DNA from: Sedimenticola sp.
GTDB taxonomy: Bacteria; Pseudomonadota; Gammaproteobacteria; Chromatiales; Chromatiaceae
Direction of reading: 5' to 3'
DNA length: 12,022 bases
NCBI GenBank assembly: GCA_026197195.1
Contig: JAPHUG010000293.1
Span: 1 to 12,022 of the forward strand
Below are positions 1 through 6,938 of the stretch, one piece after another (the first letter of the stretch is position 1; every line of letters starts with the position of its first letter). The translations under genes and the position numbers were made by a program. A model generated the notes under the pieces. That model ran no database searches and had not been told where the DNA came from. It saw only the letters and a list, made by a program, of their open reading frames with translations.

Positions 1-1863
1 ACCAGCTTTTTAGATATTTCAAATACTCGTGGAGAAAAACTGGAGTCCGTTGGGAAGGTCTACTCAAACGTAGAAATAAATGACAAAGGTTTGATTAAGA
101 TAAAAGGTCGTCATGTAGCACTTCATAAGCTGTCACCCAATGGTAAAGAATCTCTCGTCGATACTAACGGCTGGCTTGTGACTAGTGACAATGGAATTAT
201 CAAAGATGGCTATTTGTATTTTCACGGAAGAGCAGACGATATAATTAACTGTGGTGGAATAAAAATTTCACCTGATCTACTGGAGATGAGTATATTACGA
301 CGACTCAATAAAGATAAAGGCATCGCAGTTAGTAAAATAAGTGATCACATACGTGGAGACGGAGTATTAATTACATACCTAACCAGTTTATCCTGTGAAA
401 TTGAAAGAATAAAAACTGAAGCTAAAGATATTCTTTCATCAATGAATATCTATATAGATGACGCTTTGCATTATAACGCTACAAACGAAATTCCAGTTAC
501 TATCACCGGTAAAATTCAAAGAAATATTCTCAGCAAACAATACGAACATCAACATATCGAAAATACAAAACGTATTGTATCCCATAAAACTGATCTAGAG
601 CGCGCCTCGTTAAAAGAGATAATTAGTAATAAATTAGGGATAGAGACTATTAAACCAAATGATAGTGTTATTGGCTTAGGAATTGATTCACTTGCACTTG
701 TATCCGCCTCGATAGAAATTGATGAATATCTGGGGTTTCTACCTGATAACTGGATGACACTATCATTCAATCAGTTAGAAATGATGAATAATTCACCCGT
801 ATCTAAGAATTCATTATCCAAGTTAAATCGTCAATCCATATATACTATTTTCTTTATAGTTTTATTTTTTATTATTGGAGAGCTATTCCTTCAGGTTAGA
901 AGTCACTATAAAACTGGTCGTAGTGCCTTTAATTTAATGTCAAATAAGAGCACTGTTATTTTTAACGAGAACTATAATGTTAAAACTTATAGACCACTTC
1001 TAAAAACAACTAGCGAGAGCACTGATGGGAATGAAATGATGATAAACTCCTACGGCCTAAGGAGCCCAGAGATTTCATTAACTCCCCAGGACGAACTCCG
1101 CATTGCAGTCGTTGGCGCATCTACTGTAGCAGGTGCTTACGCAAAAAATAATCGCGATACTTTTTCCCAGATCTTAGCAACGATGCTAGAAGAAAAGCTC
1201 GATAAGAAAGTAAATGTTATAAACGGTGGTATCGAAGGATTAACCTTAGCTGAAATTGGGCGTGTCACCGAAAATATAATTTTCCCAATGAACCCATCTA
1301 GCGTAATCATATACACCGGATTTAACGATATTACTGGCGTTTGTAGATCAAGTGATAATGAAAGAAAAGATGGATGGAAAGCGCCAGTATTTAATATACC
1401 TAATTGGTCACTCTCAAAAAAAATGATTCGGCAAAACACTACTTTTCTTAGAGCACTAAAAGTCAATAGTACCAATTACATCAATCCAGACAGTATTGAC
1501 CTATCAGGCTACCGCTCAAAGCTAGAAAATATTGTCTTAAGTATTATTAAAAGAAAGATAACACCAGTTTTAATCACTAATGCACGATCCTACAACAACG
1601 TTCCGAAAAATCAAAAAGCAGAACTTGCAGCAACATCTCTTTACTACTATTACTGCCTTGATCTTAAGGGAATAATAAATATTGGCACTAGATACAACGA
1701 TATCATAAGAGATATATCAAAAAAGCATGGGGTCCAATTAATTGACTTAGAAAGAATTATGCCAGGAGGGAAGGAGTATTTTGTTGATGGCGGACATTTC
1801 ACATTAAAAGGTGAACATCTCGTAGCAGGTGTTATTTTTGATTCATTAAAAATAGCGAAATAA
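1..1863 (+). CDS. Ligase (C-terminal part) - carrier protein - transmembrane - SGNH hydrolase fusion, 5' partial
   Basis: The reading frame is open from the first base, so the true start lies outside the window; 620 residues are visible. Residues 1-175 are the end of an AMP-forming acyl ligase (ANL superfamily): an A7-like TSDNG (Asp63), an A8 hinge motif GRADDIINCGGIKISP (76-91) and an A10-like TGKIQR whose Lys171 matches the catalytic lysine. A carrier domain follows (about 195-265) with GIDSL; Ser230 is the expected phosphopantetheine site. One hydrophobic helix (about 280-299) leads into an SGNH/GDSL hydrolase domain with Ser374 (GAST), a block II glycine pair (409-410), Asn442 (GFND) and Asp596/His599 (DGGH), so its catalytic set looks complete. 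The layout predicts ligase and carrier in the cytoplasm and hydrolase in the periplasm. With the MBOAT gene 6 bases downstream this resembles a DltA-DltC-DltD fusion. The A8 motif is more like acyl-CoA ligases than D-alanine ligases, so the acyl group is unknown. The DNA is AT-rich compared with the right half of the window. Confidence 0.88.
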   Translation, partial: TSFLDISNTRGEKLESVGKVYSNVEINDKGLIKIKGRHVALHKLSPNGKESLVDTNGWLVTSDNGIIKDGYLYFHGRADDIINCGGIKISPDLLEMSILRRLNKDKGIAVSKISDHIRGDGVLITYLTSLSCEIERIKTEAKDILSSMNIYIDDALHYNATNEIPVTITGKIQRNILSKQYEHQHIENTKRIVSHKTDLERASLKEIISNKLGIETIKPNDSVIGLGIDSLALVSASIEIDEYLGFLPDNWMTLSFNQLEMMNNSPVSKNSLSKLNRQSIYTIFFIVLFFIIGELFLQVRSHYKTGRSAFNLMSNKSTVIFNENYNVKTYRPLLKTTSESTDGNEMMINSYGLRSPEISLTPQDELRIAVVGASTVAGAYAKNNRDTFSQILATMLEEKLDKKVNVINGGIEGLTLAEIGRVTENIIFPMNPSSVIIYTGFNDITGVCRSSDNERKDGWKAPVFNIPNWSLSKKMIRQNTTFLRALKVNSTNYINPDSIDLSGYRSKLENIVLSIIKRKITPVLITNARSYNNVPKNQKAELAATSLYYYYCLDLKGIINIGTRYNDIIRDISKKHGVQLIDLERIMPGGKEYFVDGGHFTLKGEHLVAGVIFDSLKIAK

Positions 1864-1869
1864 TTACCC

Positions 1870-3288
1870 ATGGCATTGACATCATTTTCATTCTTTACTT
1901 TTTTTCTTATTGTTTTTATTGGTTGTTTAATATTTGAGAACAACAACCGTCAGAAAAAACTCCTTTTACTAGTGGTAAGTTACTATTTTTACATGACAAT
2001 TGATTGGAGATTCCCCCTCCTCCTTTTGGCACTAACGTTTATTAATTACTACATTGGCAGTTATATTCTAAAAGAAAAAAGAATTGCAGTTAAAAGATGG
2101 CTTGTTATTATTGCAGTGACTCTTAGTCTATCCATTTTATTTTATTTCAAATACGCAAACTTTTTCATAGAATCTATCACTGAGCTTTTGAATTTTGGAT
2201 TCATTGATAGAGAGAACCCAATAATCAAAGTTGTTCTTCCGGTAGGGATATCGTTCATGACCTTCCAGGCAATAACTTATCCTATCGATATTTATACTGG
2301 GAAACTTACAAAACGAGCCACGATAATTGACTTTTCACTTTTTATGGCTTTTTTCCCGCAACTTTTATCTGGCCCCATTGTAAGAGCTTCCTACTTTTTA
2401 CCTCAATTAAATAATAACGAAGGATTCAATGGGAAAAATATATTTGAAGGAATAGGACTTATTCTAAGGGGAATCATAAAAAAAGTAATCTTTGCAGATA
2501 TCTTGGCTATGCATATAGTAGACCCTGCTTTTAATAATCCATCTTCTTTTTCATCTGCCTTCCTACTCGTTGCTATTATTGCATTTAGCTTTCAAGTTTA
2601 TATGGATTTGAGTGGTTATACTGATATTGCATTGGGTACTGGTAAAATACTTGGTTATAAACTACCGATTAATTTTAACCGCCCCTACCTCGCTACAAGC
2701 ATAGCTAATTACTGGCAGCGGTGGCATATATCAATGTCATCATTTTTTCGTGATTATCTGTATGAGGCCATTGCTCCCTTAAAATTTGGTAATATCTATT
2801 CCAAGCTCATAATCGTATTCATTGCGATAGGACTTTGGCATGGAGCAGGATGGAACTTTATCCTTTATGGGTTAATTCATGGAATGTTAGTTGGTTTTGA
2901 GCACTACAAAAAAAACATACGACTCCGAGTAGGGGAGTCATTAATAGTCTATCGTGGATTCAAATTATTTCTTCGTATAATACAAGTATTTCTTATAATA
3001 TCATTTACGCGAATACTGTTTAGAGGTTCTAGTTTAGAGGAAAGTATTAACTATTTCACAGAACTATTCACATCAGAAGGCACAGGTTTTCCATTATCTT
3101 GGATTGCAGGGATAGTGTTAGCACTCGCTGTATTATTACACATCGTACCGCTCAGATTCAGAGACTGGCTAACGGACTCAGTCAGTAGACTACCTTCCGT
3201 AATCACAGCAGGGATAACCGTACTATTTATATATGTATTAACTGCCTTTTCTTCGGATAATAGCTCGTTTATCTATTTTCAGTTTTAA
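1870..3288 (+). CDS. MBOAT-family membrane O-acyltransferase (AlgI/DltB-like)
   Basis: A 472-residue polytopic membrane protein, the usual length for the bacterial AlgI/DltB branch of the MBOAT family. The ATG start gives the N-terminal hydrophobic helix typical of AlgI-like proteins. Family signatures are visible: LPVGISFMTFQ (about 123-133), DLSGYTDIALG, NYWQRWHISMSSFFRDYLY with His286, and GLWHGAGWNFILYGLIHG with His324, the conserved membrane-embedded histidine. Known relatives pass an acyl group from a cytoplasmic donor across the inner membrane to a periplasmic acceptor, usually a polysaccharide or teichoic acid, together with an SGNH partner. The gene starts 6 bases after the ligase-carrier-SGNH fusion, so the two are almost certainly co-transcribed and act as one acylation unit. 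No strong ribosome binding site precedes it, which suggests translational coupling. The acyl group and acceptor cannot be told from sequence; an EPS acceptor is inferred from the neighbours. Confidence 0.93.
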   Translation: MALTSFSFFTFFLIVFIGCLIFENNNRQKKLLLLVVSYYFYMTIDWRFPLLLLALTFINYYIGSYILKEKRIAVKRWLVIIAVTLSLSILFYFKYANFFIESITELLNFGFIDRENPIIKVVLPVGISFMTFQAITYPIDIYTGKLTKRATIIDFSLFMAFFPQLLSGPIVRASYFLPQLNNNEGFNGKNIFEGIGLILRGIIKKVIFADILAMHIVDPAFNNPSSFSSAFLLVAIIAFSFQVYMDLSGYTDIALGTGKILGYKLPINFNRPYLATSIANYWQRWHISMSSFFRDYLYEAIAPLKFGNIYSKLIIVFIAIGLWHGAGWNFILYGLIHGMLVGFEHYKKNIRLRVGESLIVYRGFKLFLRIIQVFLIISFTRILFRGSSLEESINYFTELFTSEGTGFPLSWIAGIVLALAVLLHIVPLRFRDWLTDSVSRLPSVITAGITVLFIYVLTAFSSDNSSFIYFQF

Positions 3289-3291
3289 TAG

Positions 3292-3325
3292 CCAGACGGA
3301 TGATTCTATATTTATGGCCGTTTGG
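3292..3325. terminator. Weak hairpin between convergent genes
   Basis: CCAGACGG (3292-3299) can pair with CCGTTTGG (3318-3325) as an 8-base stem with one G-U wobble and an 18-base loop. It sits in the 53-base gap between the MBOAT stop and the stop of the opposing glycosyltransferase, where a bidirectional terminator would be expected. No good T-tract follows on either strand, so this is only a candidate. Confidence 0.22.
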
Positions 3326-3341
3326 ACAGCACACTAATTAC

Positions 3342-4607
3342 TCAAATGTTGGCCGAATTAAAGCAAGCAGCTAAGTCTATTACCGTGGTTTGTCTAGAAT
3401 GCTTTATAACAGCCTCAGGCTTAGCAATTACCGCAGAACCTACCTTTATTTTTTTAATAAAACCAATCAAGACATCCTGTATTAATTCAACATTATCAAG
3501 TGGAGCAATATCTGAAAAACCAAGATTTGATAATAGTGAAGCCGTATCTCCATTGGTATCTGTAAAGGCAATTATTGGTTTTTGTGCTCTGAAATATTCA
3601 TAGATTTTTGCCGGGACTTGATGATTACAGTTCGCAGCTTGAAATATGATGAGACCATCAGCAAGAAGCATCTCTTTAAGCGCATCACGATATGCTATTC
3701 CCGCTTCAAGCTGAACAATATCACTGATATTTAAATTGGCCAGAAGCGGTCTAAAAACATCATCATGCCCTGTCGCCCTCAAAATAATCTTCAAATCCGA
3801 TGCTGCAATTAGGTTTTGTTTTTTTAGAAGTGCCAACGCCTCAAAGAAAGGCATTGGATCTCTTTCATCGGGATATATAACGCCACTATGAACAAAAACA
3901 AGTGGGCGACACTGTTTTTCCTTCAGCTCCAACTGCTTTCGACAAAAACGCTCATCCGATTCGATTTCTTCAAATATTTCTTCGTTATAGCCATTTGGCA
4001 TTAAAAGCCATTTATCACCAGACACATCAGGGTAACGATTACGATACATCTCGAGTGTGCTAGGAGTTGTAAATACAGCGCTTGTGCAGGTCTCGACTGT
4101 TTTCTTTTCAATCCATAAGTATATTTTTCGACGTAACCCTGGCTGGGGATATTCAGTGTCTGTCATAGAATCACGGAAATCTGCTACCCAAGGTAAACCT
4201 GTCAATCTTTGCAATGTCAGGCCAATGAGATGAGCTGTCGCTATAGGGTAGGTACTCCAAATCACCTTGGTGCTATTTTTTCTGATTAATTGTAAGCCAG
4301 ACCATACACCGCCAAACCACCAACTTGACCAGCGGTCTGGCAGCGCCAATAAACTGGGATACTTTCCTTTAAACGACAAGTGTCTGCTTGCATCCAAAGC
4401 AAAAGCGCGTTTAACCAATACATCGTTAGGTATATCAGTTAACTGATCGTTACTAATAGCAATATATGCGCGTGGATGTACCGTTAATACTTGCGGCTGC
4501 CAACCATATTTTGACAGTTCTCTAGAAAAAACCAATGTCCGCTGAAGGCCGCTACTAACACGCACAGGGGGATAGTGATAGGCAATCATAAAAACACGAT
4601 TCACCAT
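3342..4607 (-). CDS. Glycosyltransferase, GT4-like
   Basis: A GT-B fold glycosyltransferase of 421 residues, probably cytoplasmic or attached to the inner membrane, that would add one sugar to a lipid-linked EPS repeat unit. The N-terminus (FMIAYHYPPVRVSSGLQRT) is the glycine/arginine-containing acceptor-side loop common in EPS-cluster glycosyltransferases; WVADFRDSM lies mid-N-domain. The C-terminal donor site shows PAKIYEYFRAQKP (332-344), matching the GT4 nucleotide-sugar motif with its conserved glutamate. The start chosen is the ATG at 4607: it puts the beta-strand of the Rossmann fold at the very N-terminus, has GGA 7 bases upstream and overlaps the preceding hydrolase stop by 7 bases (ATGGTGA), indicating translational coupling. 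The frame also has upstream ATGs at 4619 and 4628 (up to 7 extra residues). It is the last gene of the acyl carrier protein-hydrolase operon. Sugar specificity is not readable. Confidence 0.9.
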   Translation of the reverse strand: MVNRVFMIAYHYPPVRVSSGLQRTLVFSRELSKYGWQPQVLTVHPRAYIAISNDQLTDIPNDVLVKRAFALDASRHLSFKGKYPSLLALPDRWSSWWFGGVWSGLQLIRKNSTKVIWSTYPIATAHLIGLTLQRLTGLPWVADFRDSMTDTEYPQPGLRRKIYLWIEKKTVETCTSAVFTTPSTLEMYRNRYPDVSGDKWLLMPNGYNEEIFEEIESDERFCRKQLELKEKQCRPLVFVHSGVIYPDERDPMPFFEALALLKKQNLIAASDLKIILRATGHDDVFRPLLANLNISDIVQLEAGIAYRDALKEMLLADGLIIFQAANCNHQVPAKIYEYFRAQKPIIAFTDTNGDTASLLSNLGFSDIAPLDNVELIQDVLIGFIKKIKVGSAVIAKPEAVIKHSRQTTVIDLAACFNSANI

Positions 4608-6364
4608 GATCTGATCCATTCTCTGCATGTTTCCGATACTTCGTTTCTCCAGATTTCACGGGAAAAAGTATGATCTGCGTGGAGAACGCTATGAATAATA
4701 AAACGCTGGCTATTTAGCAATTCAGTAAATTGTTTTGAACTGTTAACAGACTGCTGAAATTCAGCAGCAACCAAATCCTTTCCGCTTAAGACGATAAGGA
4801 CATTGCCTTCAAAGCCAGTAAGTCCCTCCTCCATCTGCTGTGAAAGAGAGCGCATAGACGCCTTATCTAATACATTTCCATGGGCAATCGGTTGGGTATC
4901 CTTAGTTTTCTTTAGCTTGCGAATAATATTAAAAAGAGAGGTAAAACTTGCTGATAGGTCCAGTCCACCTTTCAGGGCTTTTAACCAAAAGCTTTGTGAT
5001 AGCAATCTTTCTATATAATATTTTTTCAAGTAAACCTGTGCTTCACCCTGATCACTGCGAACCCAAGGGTTGAGTAATACGAGTCCCTTCACTCTCTGAT
5101 CAGAGTCAGCATAGGAACTTGCTGCAGTTGCTGCGTCGCATAATCCCCAGATTACTATTTCATTGATCTCAGGGTGCTTAGCCTGAAAACAATCAATAGC
5201 TGCTCGAATGTCATCACTGATGCGATCAAAACCACGCCTGGCACCGCTACTGTCACCCATACCCCTATAATCAAAACGAAATACTGGAATATTTTGTTCG
5301 GCTAAACCTCTTGCCAACAATACAAATTGACGATGGCTTCCAACACGATACTGGGGCCCACCTACAACAACCAACACCCCCCGACTTGCCCTTTCACTAG
5401 AAGAGTGGATAACACCAGCCAGTTTCTCTCCCTGACACTCAAAGATTACCGGCTTTTCTAATATAGCATCTTCTTGATAATGGCTATGGGGAGGAACATT
5501 GGAAAACTGGTTTTGGCGTTCAACTTGGCATGCGAATACCGATTGCATTGACTCCATCGTTGCGTCAATGAGTTGTGGTAATAACTCTGGTTCTAGTGCG
5601 TTCCAAAAAGACATACCAGGAACAGACTGTGCTAAAACGGTAACACGGTTATTTTTCCAGTGTTCCACTATCGCTTGTGATGACGCTAATAGCCCAGAAT
5701 CATTTCTTGCAGCAATCTCAATCCAAGATACGGATACCCGCTCATCAGGTAAATAGTCTTCTAACTTAATTGATTCAAGCTGTTTAAATAAGTCAGGGTT
5801 TAGTGTGTAACCTGCAACTTCAATCTCTTTACCCTGATACAGCAGATTAATAAGATCACTGACCTGTTGTTTCTTATGAGAATAAAGTGATGCTGCAACA
5901 CGCAATCTTAAAAACTGGGATAGATACTTCTTTCCTTGAAGTAAAGGCTGCCAAAAAAGGAGATGATTGATCCGTTTTCTTTCCTGCGGCAGAAGTGATT
6001 GAAAAAGATCAACGGCTAGTAAACAACCTGAACGCAGCCCCCAGAATGCTATTGACTCACCACCTTGATCAATAATCCACCTCACCAAGCAACGCATATT
6101 TGAAAGCCAAATCTCCCAGGTTGCCCCAGAAAAGTCACCTTCACTATCACCCGTTCCATAGAGATCACAAACCAATACAGTTGATCCCGACTCAGCTATT
6201 CGTCGGGAACATTCACTCACCAACTGACGACTTTTATTCATCTCATCAGCAAATGCCGGAAAGTGTAGAACCCACTGACCGGATGAACTATTTGGATTAG
6301 AGTAAAGTGTGACTAAAAGCCGATGTGTATTGCAATTCAAGAAAAATACTTGAAAATTGTGCAT
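4601..6364 (-). CDS. Fused exosortase A-associated hydrolase 2 + hydrolase 1 (tandem alpha/beta-hydrolase)
   Basis: Two alpha/beta-hydrolase domains in one 587-residue chain. Residues about 1-285 resemble the exosortase A system-associated hydrolase 2 family: HFPAFADEMNKSR, then DLYGTGDSEGDFSGATWEIW, then WGLRSG, where the usual GxSxG nucleophile position is Arg, so this half appears catalytically dead. Residues about 303-587 resemble exosortase A-associated hydrolase 1: VVGGPQYRVGSHRQFVLLAR, FDYRGMGDSSGARRGF and WGLCDAA, with Cys409 as nucleophile plus Asp530 (SGKD) and His565 (ADHTF) as a plausible triad. In known XrtA EPS clusters these are, to my knowledge, two adjacent genes of about 270 residues each; here they are fused. 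The gene follows the acyl carrier protein directly, so a role in releasing or editing a carrier-bound acyl group is plausible but unproven. The start is uncertain: ATG at 6364 is used, while TTG at 6385 would add 7 residues; neither has a clear ribosome binding site. Confidence 0.88.
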   Translation of the reverse strand: MHNFQVFFLNCNTHRLLVTLYSNPNSSSGQWVLHFPAFADEMNKSRQLVSECSRRIAESGSTVLVCDLYGTGDSEGDFSGATWEIWLSNMRCLVRWIIDQGGESIAFWGLRSGCLLAVDLFQSLLPQERKRINHLLFWQPLLQGKKYLSQFLRLRVAASLYSHKKQQVSDLINLLYQGKEIEVAGYTLNPDLFKQLESIKLEDYLPDERVSVSWIEIAARNDSGLLASSQAIVEHWKNNRVTVLAQSVPGMSFWNALEPELLPQLIDATMESMQSVFACQVERQNQFSNVPPHSHYQEDAILEKPVIFECQGEKLAGVIHSSSERASRGVLVVVGGPQYRVGSHRQFVLLARGLAEQNIPVFRFDYRGMGDSSGARRGFDRISDDIRAAIDCFQAKHPEINEIVIWGLCDAATAASSYADSDQRVKGLVLLNPWVRSDQGEAQVYLKKYYIERLLSQSFWLKALKGGLDLSASFTSLFNIIRKLKKTKDTQPIAHGNVLDKASMRSLSQQMEEGLTGFEGNVLIVLSGKDLVAAEFQQSVNSSKQFTELLNSQRFIIHSVLHADHTFSREIWRNEVSETCREWIRSW

Positions 6365-6389
6365 TCTCTTGGAGGAGTCTATCAACAGA

Positions 6390-6641
6390 TCAACCAGATA
6401 GCTTCATACTTACAAAATCCTGAAGCGAACCCAGTGACGCAAAAACTTCTCCGTTGACCTCATCATCATCGAAGTAAATGTCAAATTTCTCCTCTAGTGC
6501 AGTCATAAGATTAACCACAGCAAGAGAATCAAATTCAGGTATATTGCCTAGTAAGATCGTATCCCTGCTAAAATCATCAATACGAGATCCCAGCTGAAGG
6601 ACTTCACCAACTGTTTGTTTTATATCTTCCAAATCAACCAC
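6390..6641 (-). CDS. Acyl carrier protein
   Basis: An 83-residue acidic, helical carrier protein of normal ACP length. The phosphopantetheine attachment site is Ser39 in PEFDSLAVV, followed by the acidic helix III region EEKFDIYFDDDEV. It should be made holo by a phosphopantetheinyl transferase and carry an acyl or aminoacyl thioester in the cytoplasm. The start is GTG at 6641, chosen because AAGGGG (6649-6654) lies 7 bases upstream at ideal spacing. It is the first gene of a three-gene operon with the fused hydrolases and glycosyltransferase. ACPs beside these two hydrolase families are a known feature of exosortase A-type EPS clusters. No ligase or synthase that would charge it lies on this operon; candidates would be outside the window or the ligase part of the fusion at the left edge. 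Confidence 0.92.
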   Translation of the reverse strand: MVDLEDIKQTVGEVLQLGSRIDDFSRDTILLGNIPEFDSLAVVNLMTALEEKFDIYFDDDEVNGEVFASLGSLQDFVSMKLSG

Positions 6642-6647
6642 GTAAAA

Positions 6648-6655
6648 TCCCCTTT
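6648..6655 (-). promoter_or_regulatory. Ribosome binding site deciding the GTG start of the carrier protein
   Basis: Read on the minus strand this is AAAGGGGA. The GGGG core ends 7 bases before the GTG at 6641. It is the clearest Shine-Dalgarno site in the window, and it supports a GTG start in a gene that has no ATG near its N-terminus. Confidence 0.6.
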
Positions 6656-6687
6656 ATAAAGTATTCGTATTCCTACGTTGACACCCC

Positions 6688-6716
6688 ATTACAACTCTCG
6701 TGTAGTGATAACTCAA
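6688..6716 (-). promoter_or_regulatory. Candidate sigma70 promoter for the carrier protein-hydrolase-glycosyltransferase operon
   Basis: On the minus strand, TTGAGT (6716-6711) and TGTAAT (6693-6688) are separated by exactly 17 bases, matching the consensus at 4/6 and 5/6 positions. Transcription would start near 6681, giving a leader of about 40 bases with the strong GGGG ribosome binding site inside it. This is pattern matching only. Confidence 0.42.
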
Positions 6717-6743
6717 CGCATATGGTATTCATAGTAAGTCATA

Positions 6744-6772
6744 TTGACATATCAAATCACGTAAATTATACC
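6744..6772 (+). promoter_or_regulatory. Candidate sigma70 promoter for the toroid-protein gene
   Basis: TTGACA (6744-6749), a perfect -35 box, is followed after 17 bases by TATACC (6767-6772), a 4/6 match to the -10 box. The start would be near 6780, leaving an untranslated leader of about 155 bases before the ATG at 6939. Two further TTGACA words lie at 6678 (17 bases before TGTAGT) and 6823 (no good -10), so the choice among them is uncertain. The rest of the 6642-6938 gap shows no obvious RNA gene or strong hairpin. Confidence 0.42.
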
Positions 6773-6773
6773 A
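6765..6773 (-). promoter_or_regulatory. Extended -10 element on the minus strand
   Basis: On the minus strand this reads TGGTATAAT, a perfect extended -10 (TGn + TATAAT). No good -35 box lies 16-18 bases upstream, as expected for extended -10 promoters. It shares bases with the -10 box of the + strand promoter at 6767-6772, so polymerase on one would block the other. It could be an alternative promoter for the carrier protein operon with a leader of about 115 bases. Confidence 0.35.
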
Positions 6774-6938
6774 ATAATTCCTTAAAATAGAGTAGTATAC
6801 AGGTTATATTTACACTGACACTTTGACAATACTGATTCATTAACAACCAGAACAAATACTGCCCCAGTTATAAGTATTTTCTGGATAAAGACTAATGGGT
6901 CATAAATATGATGAATATATCAGGATTTGTGTGTATAC

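Noticed and set aside
91..1863. TTG at position 91 as the start of the left-edge gene
   Set aside because: The frame is open back to base 1, and the 30 upstream codons read as a natural continuation of the ligase domain; the start is outside the window.
1..3288. Calling the left block a true dlt operon that moves D-alanine
   Set aside because: The host appears Gram-negative, the ligase hinge motif is not DltA-like, and the substrate-binding half of the ligase is outside the window.
3322..3603. Plus-strand frame inside the glycosyltransferase gene, and similar frames at 4803-5018, 5499-5756, 6100-6300, 7570-7815, 9142-9330 and 10040-10237
   Set aside because: All lie opposite or across well-supported genes, show no recognisable domain and lack convincing start signals; they are shadows.
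6642..6938. A riboswitch or small RNA in the divergent gap
   Set aside because: The + strand leader would be long (about 155 bases), but I found no strong stem, terminator T-tract or known aptamer core in it.
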